DNA of 64,000 nucleotides from the NCBI RefSeq assembly GCF_001262605.1, contig NZ_LGTC01000001.1, positions 4,970,001-5,034,000 on the forward strand. The letters are read 5' to 3'. Shown piece after piece: positions 8,029 to 15,929 of the stretch. The notes under the pieces were generated by a model that was not told the DNA's origin, did no database searches, and was given only the letters and a program-made list of their open reading frames with translations. This stretch comes from Pseudobacteroides cellulosolvens ATCC 35603 = DSM 2933 (lineage in GTDB: Bacteria; Bacillota; Clostridia; Acetivibrionales; DSM-2933). Positions within the stretch are counted from its first letter, which is position 1. Each line of letters opens with the position of its first letter. The position numbers and the translations under genes were made by a program.

Positions 8029-9284
8029 ATTTTTTAAAAGTAGTAAAAGGATTTCTTCTATCAATTTCACTGATGTTTATAGTTACTGGATGTTGGGATA
8101 GCATTGAAGTGGAGCAATCGGCATTTGTTTCTGTTATCGGTCTTGATAAGTTGGGAAGTGATAAAATAGAAATCACATACCTTATATCCAACCCTCAAGG
8201 CGGAGGCTTCAGCAATGTTGTAGGAAGCAGTCAGAAAGAACCTCCTGCTGAGATTATAACACTTAAGGTCCCTGATATTTTATCTGCAAGAGATCTGCTT
8301 GGTGCCTCGGTAACCAGACAGATTACCTTTACCCACACTAAAACTCTGGTTGTCAGTGAGGAGCTTGCAAGAAGTGGTTTGTTTCTTTCTAATATAGAAG
8401 CTGCTTTAAGAGATAGGGAAATACGGCGTGATATGTTTTTGGTTGTTAGTAAAGAAAAGGCATCAGAGTTTATACGCGGAAATGATCCCAAGCTGGAGAC
8501 GCGGCCGCACAAGTTTTATGAGTTTATGTCAGAACGGTGGAAAGATACCGCTTTAGTGCCACTCTCCACTATGCATACCTTGCTGGAGCGAACAGAAGGG
8601 AAAGCTGGTTTATTTTTAAATATTTATGGCACTACACAAAAATTTAACGCGAATGAAGCCGCCAATGAAGACGAGTACCTGGCAAGCGAGATTAATAAGT
8701 CCGGCGGTAACCCTATTCAAATGATTGGTTCTGCTGTTTTTAAAGACGGGAAAATGATAGGTACACTAAATGGTGAAGAAACCAGATTAAGCCAACTTCT
8801 TCGTCCAAATTTTCAAATACCTTCGTTATTATCTACCTACCAAGATCCATTAAACAAAGATTACAGAATTTCTGTCAGAATTATTAAAGAGGAGGATACA
8901 AAAGTAAAAATCGTTACTCAAGGAGATTATCCCAAACTTGATATTAAAGTATCTGTTTTATTTGATATACTTGCAGTACCCAGCGGTATTGACTACATTA
9001 AAAACTTTGAAAATCAGCAGCTCCTGGAAAGCTATGTTTCCAAGGCTATAAGTGAGAAGGCCGAAAAACTGGTAGAAAAGACGCAGGAAGAGTTTGGAGG
9101 TGATCCCTTCATGTGGTCTACTGCGGTGAGGAAAAAATTAAGTACCTGGGATGAGTATGAGAGGTATAACTGGATGGGGAAATACCCTCAGGCTCAGGTA
9201 TCTGTAAGATTTGAAGCAAAAATCAGACGATTAGGAAAACAGGGAAGTCCGTCTGAAGCAATTCGAACAGGAGATGATAAGTAA
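8016..9284 (+). CDS. spore germination receptor subunit C, lipoprotein Ger(x)C
   Basis: A 422-residue lipoprotein: signal peptide FLLSISLMFIVTGC with the lipid-attached cysteine near residue 26, directly followed by WDSIEVEQSAFVSVIGLDK, the usual Ger(x)C opening. The middle part VTRQITFTHTKTLVVSEELA and the GSAVFKDGKMIGTLNGEET region are typical. It starts inside the B-subunit gene after an AGAGGTGAT ribosome binding site. Its TAA overlaps the ATG of a small membrane protein gene (TAATG). It anchors in the outer leaflet of the spore inner membrane. Confidence 0.94.
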   Translation: MQSIDFLKVVKGFLLSISLMFIVTGCWDSIEVEQSAFVSVIGLDKLGSDKIEITYLISNPQGGGFSNVVGSSQKEPPAEIITLKVPDILSARDLLGASVTRQITFTHTKTLVVSEELARSGLFLSNIEAALRDREIRRDMFLVVSKEKASEFIRGNDPKLETRPHKFYEFMSERWKDTALVPLSTMHTLLERTEGKAGLFLNIYGTTQKFNANEAANEDEYLASEINKSGGNPIQMIGSAVFKDGKMIGTLNGEETRLSQLLRPNFQIPSLLSTYQDPLNKDYRISVRIIKEEDTKVKIVTQGDYPKLDIKVSVLFDILAVPSGIDYIKNFENQQLLESYVSKAISEKAEKLVEKTQEEFGGDPFMWSTAVRKKLSTWDEYERYNWMGKYPQAQVSVRFEAKIRRLGKQGSPSEAIRTGDDK

Positions 9285-9448
9285 TGTTTGACTGGCTTGT
9301 TATGATTGCGCCTGTATATCTTACCTACTATACCTTTATATATGCAGTTACGGTATGGCGGAAAGAGCGGAATATGCTGGCATGCGTATTTATATCAATA
9401 CTGGCTTTAAGCCTTACCGCCATACCAATCTGGCTGAAGATCAGGTGA
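9284..9448 (+). CDS. small two-helix membrane protein, possible fourth (D) germination subunit
   Basis: A 54-residue ORF whose ATG overlaps the stop of the Ger(x)C gene. It has two hydrophobic stretches, WLVMIAPVYLTYYTFIYAV and LACVFISILALSLTAIPIW, separated by a basic turn VWRKERN, and ends LKIR. Some gerA-type operons are known to carry a short two-helix D subunit that modulates receptor activity; position, size and topology fit that description. Translational coupling supports a real gene. Direct homology was not established. Confidence 0.65.
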   Translation: MFDWLVMIAPVYLTYYTFIYAVTVWRKERNMLACVFISILALSLTAIPIWLKIR

Positions 9449-9452
9449 TTGG

Positions 9453-9604
9453 CTCACTTGATAAAAAGCACCATTATTGGCCCTATTATTCCGACTGCAA
9501 CAAGTAAGCCAACTCCAATTCCGCTTCATTAAGTCATAAACGCTCATGTCATGCTGAAAGTGGGTTTCTCCATATGCAAGGACTTTGCATTGTATTAAAA
9601 TATA
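9453..9604 (-). pseudogene. chimeric debris: membrane-protein tail, hydrogenase protease piece, Nudix piece
   Basis: Reading the minus strand, ~9581-9604 repeats the IQCKVL-coding stretch of 2362-2391, ~9531-9580 repeats a piece of the hydrogenase protease gene (AYGETHFQHDMSVYDLM), and ~9453-9530 encodes a hydrophobic tail GIGVGLLVAVGIIGPIMVLF ending IK-stop. These unrelated pieces abut without spacers, so the stretch is a product of deletions and duplications and not a gene. Confidence 0.65.
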
Positions 9605-9658
9605 AATGCTCCCATTAAACGCTAATATCTTCATAGATTATTCTTCCATAGTTATTTA

Positions 9659-9850
9659 TTAACGTTTTTTTGACTTTAAGTACTTTATCAGCGTAAAAAT
9701 ATGCATAGGATAAAAACAGCTCTCATTCTTTTTAACATATGAACTAAGTTCCTCTAAGGAAATCCATCTGATGTTTTTGCTCTCATCAGTTCTTTGTAAT
9801 AACTCTCCGCGGACTTTACAAATAAATACTTGGACCATTATCTGAGGCAA
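9659..9850 (-). pseudogene. Nudix hydrolase, C-terminal fragment
   Basis: Sixty-three residues: MVQVFICKVRGELLQRTDESKN, then IRWISLEELSSYVKKNESCFYP and a helical lysine-rich end. This pattern (W-ISLEEL plus terminal helix) is the usual C-terminal third of Nudix proteins. The Nudix box with its REUXEE glutamates is absent, and upstream the DNA changes directly into a lipoprotein-gene copy. It may be the other end of the gene whose first strands remain at 2338-2454. Confidence 0.6.
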
Positions 9851-9851
9851 T

Positions 9852-10098
9852 CAAAATTGAAATTAATTTTCTTTCAATTTGAATTCCGCTTTGTCTGTTA
9901 TATTAATCCCAAATCTATCATCCGTCAAATTTACTGCTGATGACTCATTTTCCTTAAAAAGAAGTATATCCCCATCTACTTGAAATACATACTTGTACCT
10001 TCCATCATGTGTTATCATAGTTAATATATTGTTCTTTATTGTATAAGTCCCGATTGATAAGTAACTGCTTAAACCTGTATTTGTTCCTGTATGTTCCT
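9852..10098 (-). repeat. partial, internally deleted duplicate of the 3.1-3.4 kb lipoprotein gene
   Basis: Nearly identical to 3079-3390, including the stop codon and 3' flank. About 54 bp present in the first copy (after AAGTAACTGCTTAAA, on the plus strand) is missing here. The upstream part, including the signal peptide, is replaced by a permease fragment. The copy cannot encode a secreted protein. Confidence 0.85.
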
Positions 10099-10378
10099 TG
10101 AGATCATAATATAGGTTTCCAAACGTCCAACGCGTATTACTGAATAAAGGCAGGCTATCACAACTGTGAACGCAGATATCATTAGACTTGCAACAGCCAG
10201 TATAATTAATGAACCTATAGTAGGCTGCATATTGGGAAGCCCAAGTGATGTTGCTATTACCATACGAAATTCATATATAATGAAAAATGCCGCTATTACT
10301 CCGCAAATCGCCCCCAATATGCTTATTATTGTATTAACAACTTTAGTGGCATCTACATTGTCCTCTAATTTTAAACTC
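10099..10378 (-). pseudogene. FtsX/MacB-type ABC permease, C-terminal fragment
   Basis: A frame open from a stop near 10378 encodes about 90 residues with three hydrophobic segments: VVNTIISILGAICGVIAAFF, then PNMQPTIGSLIILAVASLMI and AFTVVIACLYSVIRVGRLE. Small loops and the late RLETYIMIS stretch resemble the last helices of FtsX-like permeases. No acceptable start codon or ribosome binding site is seen, and the end runs into the lipoprotein copy. It is probably the 3' part of a lost transporter gene. Confidence 0.5.
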
Positions 10379-10382
10379 TATG

Positions 10383-10934
10383 TCAGTTCTTTTTATATAT
10401 TTCGCCATCAGCCATCTCATATATAAAGGCTTTGTCTTGCTTTGACAAAAGTTTTTCTGTAATATAGGCTATTATAGCAATACCCGGAATATCAACCAAG
10501 AACCTTATCCCCATAAATTTCCACCCCATTGCCGAAGCCTCAAAAAGCAGCATTGGAATCTTTGTTGTTGACCAGGCACCTATAAATATGAGTACATTGG
10601 AAAACTTACTTCCCTTTTTCAACAGAACACCGGCTACCGGAAAAGCAGCATAAAGTGGACCGGCAGCTGCCGATCCTAGTAGAAATGCAATAGCTACACC
10701 GATAAAACCTGACTTATCACCCATAAACCTTATCATTGTTTCCCTCTGCACCCATACATCCAATAATCCAAGCAGAACAAAAACCGGAGGAATTACTGCA
10801 AGCATTTCAAGGGTGTTGCCCCATGTAATCTGAAAGGCTTTCTGACCTGTTGCAGGAATGACTGCCAGCATCAAAATATTTACTATCAAAAGTACGATAA
10901 AAAAAACATATCTTTTTAGAATATCTTTCATCAT
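10383..10934 (-). CDS. half-size permease, UPF0718/DUF318 family (second of pair)
   Basis: A 183-residue membrane protein with about five hydrophobic segments. GLLDVWVQRETMIRFMGDKSG and FLLGSAAAGPLYAAFPVAGV carry the glycine/proline-rich reentrant motif of this permease family; it then has GSKFSNVLIFIGAWSTTKIP. Its start overlaps the end of the partner gene by four bases, so the two halves are co-translated and probably form one heteromeric pump. Family members include arsenical exporters (ArsP), but the substrate here is unknown. Confidence 0.8.
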   Translation of the reverse strand: MMKDILKRYVFFIVLLIVNILMLAVIPATGQKAFQITWGNTLEMLAVIPPVFVLLGLLDVWVQRETMIRFMGDKSGFIGVAIAFLLGSAAAGPLYAAFPVAGVLLKKGSKFSNVLIFIGAWSTTKIPMLLFEASAMGWKFMGIRFLVDIPGIAIIAYITEKLLSKQDKAFIYEMADGEIYKKN

Positions 10935-11407
10935 AATACCACCCCAATCACAATAGCAACGATAAATGAAAAGACAAATGCCAAACCATTTCGCAATAAT
11001 GTCGCTTTCCTTCTAAAATATTTAATCTCCACAGGTATAGTCACAATGCCAACCATCATGAGTGTTGATAAAAAAACTGTTATCTGCATAAAGCCAGCTC
11101 CGCTTTTCAATAGTGCAGCAGCCAAAGGAAATGCTACAAAACCAGGTATCAAAGTGATTGAACCGATAACACCGGCAATTATCAATCCAAGCCATCCTGA
11201 TTCTTGTCCTACAAGCTTTGATATAGTATCTGGACTTAGTATGGCCAACATAATGCCTATGATTATTAGAATAGATAGGAACTGGGGAAGAATATTTTCA
11301 AAAGACTTCCACGCTTTTTTCAATGCCTGCCCAGTTTTTTTCTTATCCTTAAAAAAAGATACAGCAAGCAAGCTAGCTGCCAAAATATACAAAATGTATG
11401 TAAACAT
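10931..11407 (-). CDS. half-size permease, UPF0718/DUF318 family (first of pair)
   Basis: About 158 residues from the ATG at 11407, chosen because GGAGGAAAAT lies directly upstream; a longer frame to 11482 overlaps a ferredoxin-like stub. It contains WKSFENILPQFLSILIIIGI, ISKLVGQESGWLGLIIAGVI and the motif GSITLIPGFVAFPLAAALLK, parallel to the AAAGPLYAAFPVAG motif of its partner. Four to five membrane segments are predicted by eye. It is translationally coupled to the downstream half. Confidence 0.8.
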   Translation of the reverse strand: MFTYILYILAASLLAVSFFKDKKKTGQALKKAWKSFENILPQFLSILIIIGIMLAILSPDTISKLVGQESGWLGLIIAGVIGSITLIPGFVAFPLAAALLKSGAGFMQITVFLSTLMMVGIVTIPVEIKYFRRKATLLRNGLAFVFSFIVAIVIGVVL

Positions 11408-11420
11408 ATTTTCCTCCTGC

Positions 11421-11501
11421 TTATTTATAAAATATTGCTTTTTTAGGGCATGCATCTGGACATGCATTTTTGCAAATCCCACATTTCATGCATTCTCCCA
11501 T
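11421..11501 (-). CDS. 26-residue ferredoxin-like stub (single 4Fe-4S motif)
   Basis: ATG at 11501 opens MGECMKCGICKNACPDACPK, followed by KAIFYK and a stop at 11421. CxxCxxCxxxCP is a complete 4Fe-4S ligand set in a protein half the size of a bacterial ferredoxin. The frame is open upstream to ~11556 without a better start. It ends 13 bases before the permease ATG. It could be a micro-ferredoxin working with the permease pair or the tail of a truncated ferredoxin gene. Confidence 0.5.
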   Translation of the reverse strand: MGECMKCGICKNACPDACPKKAIFYK

Positions 11502-11760
11502 CTTTACTTTATAGGATTTCCTTGCCAAAAATCCGGTAAAATTAAGTAAAGTTCAATATGGGCACAGATATCTATGCCACAATTGCAGATCAAAGAACAG
11601 GGAGTTAACCCCGAAAGGTATGACTGTTCTAGACAAGTACATGTTGGAAAATACCAATAAATAAAAAGAGCACTGTACATTCAACAGATTTCTGTATATT
11701 CCTTCAATACACCCGTTTTTAATATTTTAACAGTACTCTTTAACAAAAGAAGTCCATACC
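11502..11760. other. intergenic region with palindrome
   Basis: Holds the near-perfect palindrome GGCACAGATATCTATGCC (11561-11578). On the plus strand a 28-codon ATG frame starts within it (MPQLQIKEQGVNPERYDCSR and a short tail, stop near 11662); it looks like the end of some coding sequence but was not recognised. Confidence 0.35.
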
Positions 11761-12315
11761 TTATTTGTACTTCCTTTCAAGAAACTCAAGTGTTCTTATA
11801 TATTTATCTTGTACACCTGATCTTTTCATATCCTTTTCAAAATCATCACATTCTAGGTCTATCTTTTTTAGTGTTTCAGATGATAATTCTCTCTTTGCAA
11901 AAGGATATGCAACATTATCTTCCTTATCAATATGTCTGTATAGTAGGTGAGTGTAGGATACTGCATTGGCAATGACATCCACCTTTGCATCTTCATCACC
12001 ATTTCGAACTGCTAAAAGTGCTTCCTCAAGGTTTTTCATAAAAAGCCTGCCCAGATCATGCTCAACCAACATCCCAAACCTGACTAACTTTTCGGCCGCT
12101 CCGCCAATTTCATCAATCATCTTGTTAAAAAGTATTTTTTCCTCTTTTCCGTGATGGTGATTATCAGCATAGTTTCTAACAAAATCAATCATCTTGTCAA
12201 AATCAGTATAATCAATATTTTTGCCGTTCATTATGCCAATACAGGCTTTTCTTATAACTTCAAGCATTCTTTTTATAAATTTATGCTCATCTATCATTAA
12301 TTTGATTCCTTCCAT
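11761..12315 (-). CDS. hemerythrin HHE-domain protein
   Basis: A 184-residue helical protein with the diiron hemerythrin pattern: LMIDEHKFIKRML (His), NYADNHHHGKEEKILF (His, Glu), LVEHDLGRLFM (His) and YRHIDKEDNVAYPFA (His, Asp). Such proteins bind O2 or NO, or repair iron-sulfur centres. It is the last gene of a minus-strand unit with a 208-residue unknown and a DUF1858-like stub, divergent from the sulfite reductase operon. A role in oxygen or nitrosative stress is inferred. Confidence 0.9.
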   Translation of the reverse strand: MEGIKLMIDEHKFIKRMLEVIRKACIGIMNGKNIDYTDFDKMIDFVRNYADNHHHGKEEKILFNKMIDEIGGAAEKLVRFGMLVEHDLGRLFMKNLEEALLAVRNGDEDAKVDVIANAVSYTHLLYRHIDKEDNVAYPFAKRELSSETLKKIDLECDDFEKDMKRSGVQDKYIRTLEFLERKYK

Positions 12316-12319
12316 ATTT

Positions 12320-12946
12320 TCACACCCTCTCTATTGTATTAACAGCATCTTCTGTTCTATTATACCTGTAATTGATTCCACTTGCACCTAAAAATCCATT
12401 GATCCATGAATCCCTGAAAAAGTAGAAATTATTTATATTTCCGCCAACTGCATTCCAATAACCTTCATGAAGGCACATTGTCGTTTTCCATGATATTTTT
12501 GTACTGTTATTTTCAATAATCTCATTGACTCGATCACAAGGCATACCTTCAAGCATATAATCAAAAATAAAAGTAAAAATATCCTGTGGAGCTGCATCAT
12601 GAATGTCAATCTGATTCATAATTTCCTGTGCATTCTTTCTGAATATATCTGCAATATCCTCTTTGCTTAAGATACCTGACTTTAATAGTTCTGTTGTAAC
12701 ATAAGCCAGTCGCTGTTCAACTCTAATAATTTTTTCTTGAAGCCATCCATGAATGTTTGAATGCTCAATTTCATTTTCAAGATTACCTTTTACAGGGTAT
12801 CCAAATTCTAAATAACTTTTTTCTAAAAGCTCCTTGGCATTAAAACCTTTGTTAGCCGATGATTGAGCTACTTCCTCGATTAAAGCCTCATGAAGCTGTA
12901 TTTTATTATACAACCAATAATGTATTTTACCTAAAAATGCACTCAT
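12320..12946 (-). CDS. hypothetical protein co-transcribed with hemerythrin
   Basis: A 208-residue soluble protein, not recognised. The N-terminal two-thirds is α-helical with scattered histidines (KIHYWLYNKIQLHEALIEEV, EHSNIHGWLQEKIIRVEQRL). The C-terminal third holds a distinctive patch, MPCDRVNEIIENN, TMCLHEGYWNAVGGNINNFY and WINGFLGASGINYRYN. Only a few bases separate it from the hemerythrin gene. The cysteine/histidine patch could bind metal or heme, but this is speculation. Confidence 0.75.
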   Translation of the reverse strand: MSAFLGKIHYWLYNKIQLHEALIEEVAQSSANKGFNAKELLEKSYLEFGYPVKGNLENEIEHSNIHGWLQEKIIRVEQRLAYVTTELLKSGILSKEDIADIFRKNAQEIMNQIDIHDAAPQDIFTFIFDYMLEGMPCDRVNEIIENNSTKISWKTTMCLHEGYWNAVGGNINNFYFFRDSWINGFLGASGINYRYNRTEDAVNTIERV

Positions 12947-12986
12947 ATATAATCCGCCTCCTTATCATACTGCTTCATTTAGTGCT

Positions 12987-13067
12987 TTAAAAACCAAATA
13001 AAACTTTTACACTTTCAGGATAATTTCTCACTACCTCACCAATCGTCATTTCTTTTGAAATCTTCAT
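12987..13067 (-). CDS. 26-residue DUF1858-like stub
   Basis: ATG at 13067 with GGAGG ten bases upstream encodes MKISKEMTIGEVVRNYPESV plus KVLFGF, then stops. This is the start of a DUF1858 domain, whose normal continuation (a GMHCxGC-type cysteine motif) is missing. DUF1858 modules accompany hemerythrin or hybrid-cluster proteins in other genomes. The intact ribosome binding site suggests it may still be translated as leader gene of the hemerythrin unit; a truncated relic is equally possible. Confidence 0.5.
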   Translation of the reverse strand: MKISKEMTIGEVVRNYPESVKVLFGF

Positions 13068-13174
13068 AATTATAATCCTCCATTTCTTTTAATTTATTTG
13101 TATTGAAAAATTACTAATCTTTCCTTTTGTTTTTTCTTACACTTAAATTATATTAGTTATTTTTTTTACATTCG

Positions 13175-13188
13175 GTATCCCTGGATAC
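13175..13188. promoter_or_regulatory. palindromic operator-like site GTATCC-CT-GGATAC
   Basis: A perfect 6-bp-arm palindrome, extendable with a bulge to TTCGGTATCC/GGATACGAA, lies between the divergent hemerythrin unit and the FNT/asr operon, just upstream of A/T-rich TATAAT-like sequences. A shared redox- or sulfur-responsive regulator is possible; none is assigned. Confidence 0.4.
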
Positions 13189-13283
13189 GAAAAAATATAA
13201 TAATTTGATATATAATTTATTCAAATGTAAAATTCGTACGATAAATGCTTTATATGAGTTTGCCAAAAAAGGGGTTGATTTAT

Positions 13284-14066
13284 TTGGAAAAAGAAACAAT
13301 CGTTAAGTTTTCGGGATTAGCTAAAAACAAGGCTGACTTTCTTAAAACCTCTCATTTTAGGTACTTTATTTATTCAATGCTTGCCGGAATCTATGTCGGC
13401 CTTGGAATAATACTAATTTTTTCTATTGGTGCACCACTCAAAGAAGCTAATGTTCCTTTTTTAAAAGCTTTAATGGGAGTATCTTTTTCAATTGCACTCA
13501 CACTTGTTATTTTTGCAGGATCTGAATTATTTACAGGGAATAACATGGTTATGACAATAGGCAGTCTCGAAAAGAAGGTTACTTGGTTAGATACAGGAAA
13601 AGTCTGGACCATGAGTTTTTTGGGCAATCTTACTGGTTCGCTGCTTCTTGTAGGAATAATGACTGGAACAGGGTTTCTCTCAAAACAACCATTTAATTCA
13701 TTTATTGTAGAAACATCTGCAATGAAAATGACAACACCTTTTCTCGAACTTTTCTTTAGAGGTCTTTTGTGTAATGTACTTGTTTGTCTTGCCGTTTGGA
13801 TGTCAGGGAAAGCAAAAGAAGAAACTGCAAAACTGATACTAGTATTTTGGTGTCTTTTTGGTTTTATCGGTTCAGGCTTTGAACATAGCGTGGCAAACAT
13901 GACTCTTCTTGCCATGGGGATTTTTTCTCCCCATGCCAACGAAAGTGTAAACTGGTTAGGCTTTATCAATAATCTTATACCAGTAACACTGGGGAATATT
14001 GTCGGGGGTGCCCTTTTTGTAGGGGCAGCTTATTGGTTTGTTTCATCTGCAAAAAGCAATGAATAA
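13284..14066 (+). CDS. formate/nitrite transporter family channel, probable hydrosulfide channel
   Basis: About 260 residues from the TTG at 13284, preferred over the ATG at 13245 because AAGGGG precedes it at suitable distance. Six transmembrane segments typical of the FNT fold are seen, with AGSELFTGNNMVM, MSFLGNLTGSLLLVG, RGLLCNVLVCLAVWMS, GSGFEHSVANMTLL and PVTLGNIVGGALFVGAAYW. It lies immediately upstream of asrABC. In Clostridioides difficile an FNT protein next to asrABC was characterised as an HS- channel; the same arrangement makes sulfide export the likely role here. Confidence 0.88.
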   Translation: MEKETIVKFSGLAKNKADFLKTSHFRYFIYSMLAGIYVGLGIILIFSIGAPLKEANVPFLKALMGVSFSIALTLVIFAGSELFTGNNMVMTIGSLEKKVTWLDTGKVWTMSFLGNLTGSLLLVGIMTGTGFLSKQPFNSFIVETSAMKMTTPFLELFFRGLLCNVLVCLAVWMSGKAKEETAKLILVFWCLFGFIGSGFEHSVANMTLLAMGIFSPHANESVNWLGFINNLIPVTLGNIVGGALFVGAAYWFVSSAKSNE

Positions 14067-14110
14067 CACATTTAATATTTGTGTTTAAATAAATATGAGG
14101 GAGGATAAAA

Positions 14111-15133
14111 ATGGGAGTTGTACTGGATATAAAATCATTCAATGAATATTTAAGTGAATTATCCGAAGAATTCAGAATTTTTGCTCCTGCTCTAAAGAAG
14201 GGCAAGGGGAAGTTTTCAGAGACGGACATAGTTGCTTATTCAGAGATTAAATGCCTGGAAGACATGGAGCTGAAACAAAAATCATATTTTTCGCCAAAAG
14301 AAATTCTTTATCCGATAAGGGAGATCTTATTTTACTTTAAGGGAGATTCAGCAGAAGTTCCTTCTATCGATGAGAAACCTGCGTTAATCTTTGCCAGACC
14401 CTGTGATTTGAATGGAATCAGCCGTTTAGATACCATCTTTCTCAAAAATGGCAGTAGTCCTGATTTCTATTATAAGCGTCGCAAGGATTTGGTCAAGTTT
14501 GTAATGATTGAATGTACTGATAGCTTTGAAACTTGCTTTTGTGTATCAATGAAATCAAATATATACAACGAATATGAAGCAGCTATTAATTTTAAAGACA
14601 ACCACCTATATATGAAAATTGTTGATCCTGCTTTGGAAACGCCCACTATTAAGGCTTCAAGGGTAATTGATTATGAACCTGAGTTTATTAATTCAAATGA
14701 TGTTCATGTATCTATTCCTGCTGTAGAAAAGGTTACAAACGAAGTTTTTAATCACGAAATATGGAAGGAATATACCTCTAGATGTATAGGTTGCGGGTGC
14801 TGCAATACTTCTTGTATAACATGTTCATGCTTTACCATGCAAGATGTCAAATTAAGCGATAACAATGAAATAAGCGAGAGACGCAGGGTCTGGGCAGGAT
14901 GTCATATTGACGGATTCAGTGATATGGCAGGCGGTCATACATTCCGTGAAAAAAACGGTGAGCGTATGCGGTTTAAAACAATGCACAAAATAAATGACTA
15001 TTACAAAAGATTTAGTGAGCATATGTGCGTTGGCTGCGGGCGATGTGACGATGTATGTCCTGAATATATCTCCTTTTCAAAATGCATTAATAAATTAAAT
15101 ACGATTATTGAGGAGGATACTGTTTGTGAATAA
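14111..15133 (+). CDS. asrA: anaerobic sulfite reductase subunit A
   Basis: A 340-residue electron-transfer subunit. The N-terminal two-thirds includes KPALIFARPCDLNGISRLD and a cysteine patch around VMIECTDSFETCFCVSM. Two C-terminal FeS regions follow: RCIGCGCCNTSCITCSCF and HMCVGCGRCDDVCPEY. GAGGGAGG precedes the ATG. It overlaps asrB by eight bases. AsrABC reduces sulfite to sulfide in the cytoplasm using reduced nicotinamide cofactor; AsrA relays electrons from AsrB. Confidence 0.95.
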   Translation: MGVVLDIKSFNEYLSELSEEFRIFAPALKKGKGKFSETDIVAYSEIKCLEDMELKQKSYFSPKEILYPIREILFYFKGDSAEVPSIDEKPALIFARPCDLNGISRLDTIFLKNGSSPDFYYKRRKDLVKFVMIECTDSFETCFCVSMKSNIYNEYEAAINFKDNHLYMKIVDPALETPTIKASRVIDYEPEFINSNDVHVSIPAVEKVTNEVFNHEIWKEYTSRCIGCGCCNTSCITCSCFTMQDVKLSDNNEISERRRVWAGCHIDGFSDMAGGHTFREKNGERMRFKTMHKINDYYKRFSEHMCVGCGRCDDVCPEYISFSKCINKLNTIIEEDTVCE

Positions 15134-15917
15134 CGCTTATCTGTCAATTCCATATGAAATTATAAATATAAAAAAAGAAACAGATATTGACTATACCTTT
15201 AAAATCGCTTACAAGGGAGAATTAATAGGCGGACAATTTATGGAAATTTCAATTCCCGGAGTTGGAGAAGCACCTATCTCTATTTGCAATTTTGATGATG
15301 AGTCTTTAGAGATGACAATACGCAAAGTGGGACGCCTGACAGAAGAGCTGTTTAATTTTAAACCCGGAAGCAAATTGTTTATGCGTGGTCCATATGGGAA
15401 CGGATTTGATATCAATTTATTTAAAGGAAAGGATGTCGCGTTTATAGCAGGCGGAACGGGACTCGCTCCCGTGAGAAAGACAATTGACTATTTTGTTCGT
15501 AATAAAGGTGAAGCGGATAACATTGAAATCCTTATCGGCTTTAAAACTCCTGCCGACAGGTTGTTTATTGATGACCTTTCAAGATGGTCAAAGAATGCCA
15601 AGGTTACAGTCACTGTTGATAAAGGGGATGAGAATTGGGAAGGCCAAACAGGCCTTATTACAACACATATTGACAAACTCGATTTGACAAAGGTTGAAAA
15701 AAAGGTTGCAGTTGTTGTTGGTCCACCAATTATGATGAAATTCACGACACTTGAGCTTCTTAAGAAAGGCTTCAAAGAAGAGAACATATGGGTATCATTT
15801 GAAAGAAAAATGAGCTGCGGTATAGGGAAGTGCGGTCATTGCAAAATTGACGAAACCTATGTATGCCTTGAAGGTCCTGTTTTTAACTACACCAAGGCAA
15901 AAAACTTGATTGATTAG
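15126..15917 (+). CDS. asrB: anaerobic sulfite reductase subunit B
   Basis: About 263 residues from the GTG at 15126, chosen because GAGGAGG lies 9 bases upstream; a TTG at 15108 would overlap that site. It belongs to the FAD/NAD-binding ferredoxin-reductase family: FMRGPYGNGFDINLF, VAFIAGGTGLAPVRKTIDYF (NAD-binding), and a C-terminal [2Fe-2S] ligand set CGIGKCGHCKI ... VCLEGPVF as in dihydroorotate dehydrogenase electron-transfer subunits. It accepts electrons from NAD(P)H. It overlaps asrA and is 12 bases from asrC. Confidence 0.95.
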   Translation: MNNAYLSIPYEIINIKKETDIDYTFKIAYKGELIGGQFMEISIPGVGEAPISICNFDDESLEMTIRKVGRLTEELFNFKPGSKLFMRGPYGNGFDINLFKGKDVAFIAGGTGLAPVRKTIDYFVRNKGEADNIEILIGFKTPADRLFIDDLSRWSKNAKVTVTVDKGDENWEGQTGLITTHIDKLDLTKVEKKVAVVVGPPIMMKFTTLELLKKGFKEENIWVSFERKMSCGIGKCGHCKIDETYVCLEGPVFNYTKAKNLID

Positions 15918-15929
15918 AAGGGTGATAAT

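Noticed and set aside
11573..11662. 28-codon plus-strand ORF in the 11.5-11.7 kb gap
   Set aside because: No ribosome binding site and no recognisable family; possibly a scrap of a lost gene, kept only as a note in the intergenic entry.
13245..13283. ATG start of the FNT channel gene at 13245
   Set aside because: No ribosome binding site upstream; the TTG at 13284 has AAGGGG at proper distance and fits the family length.
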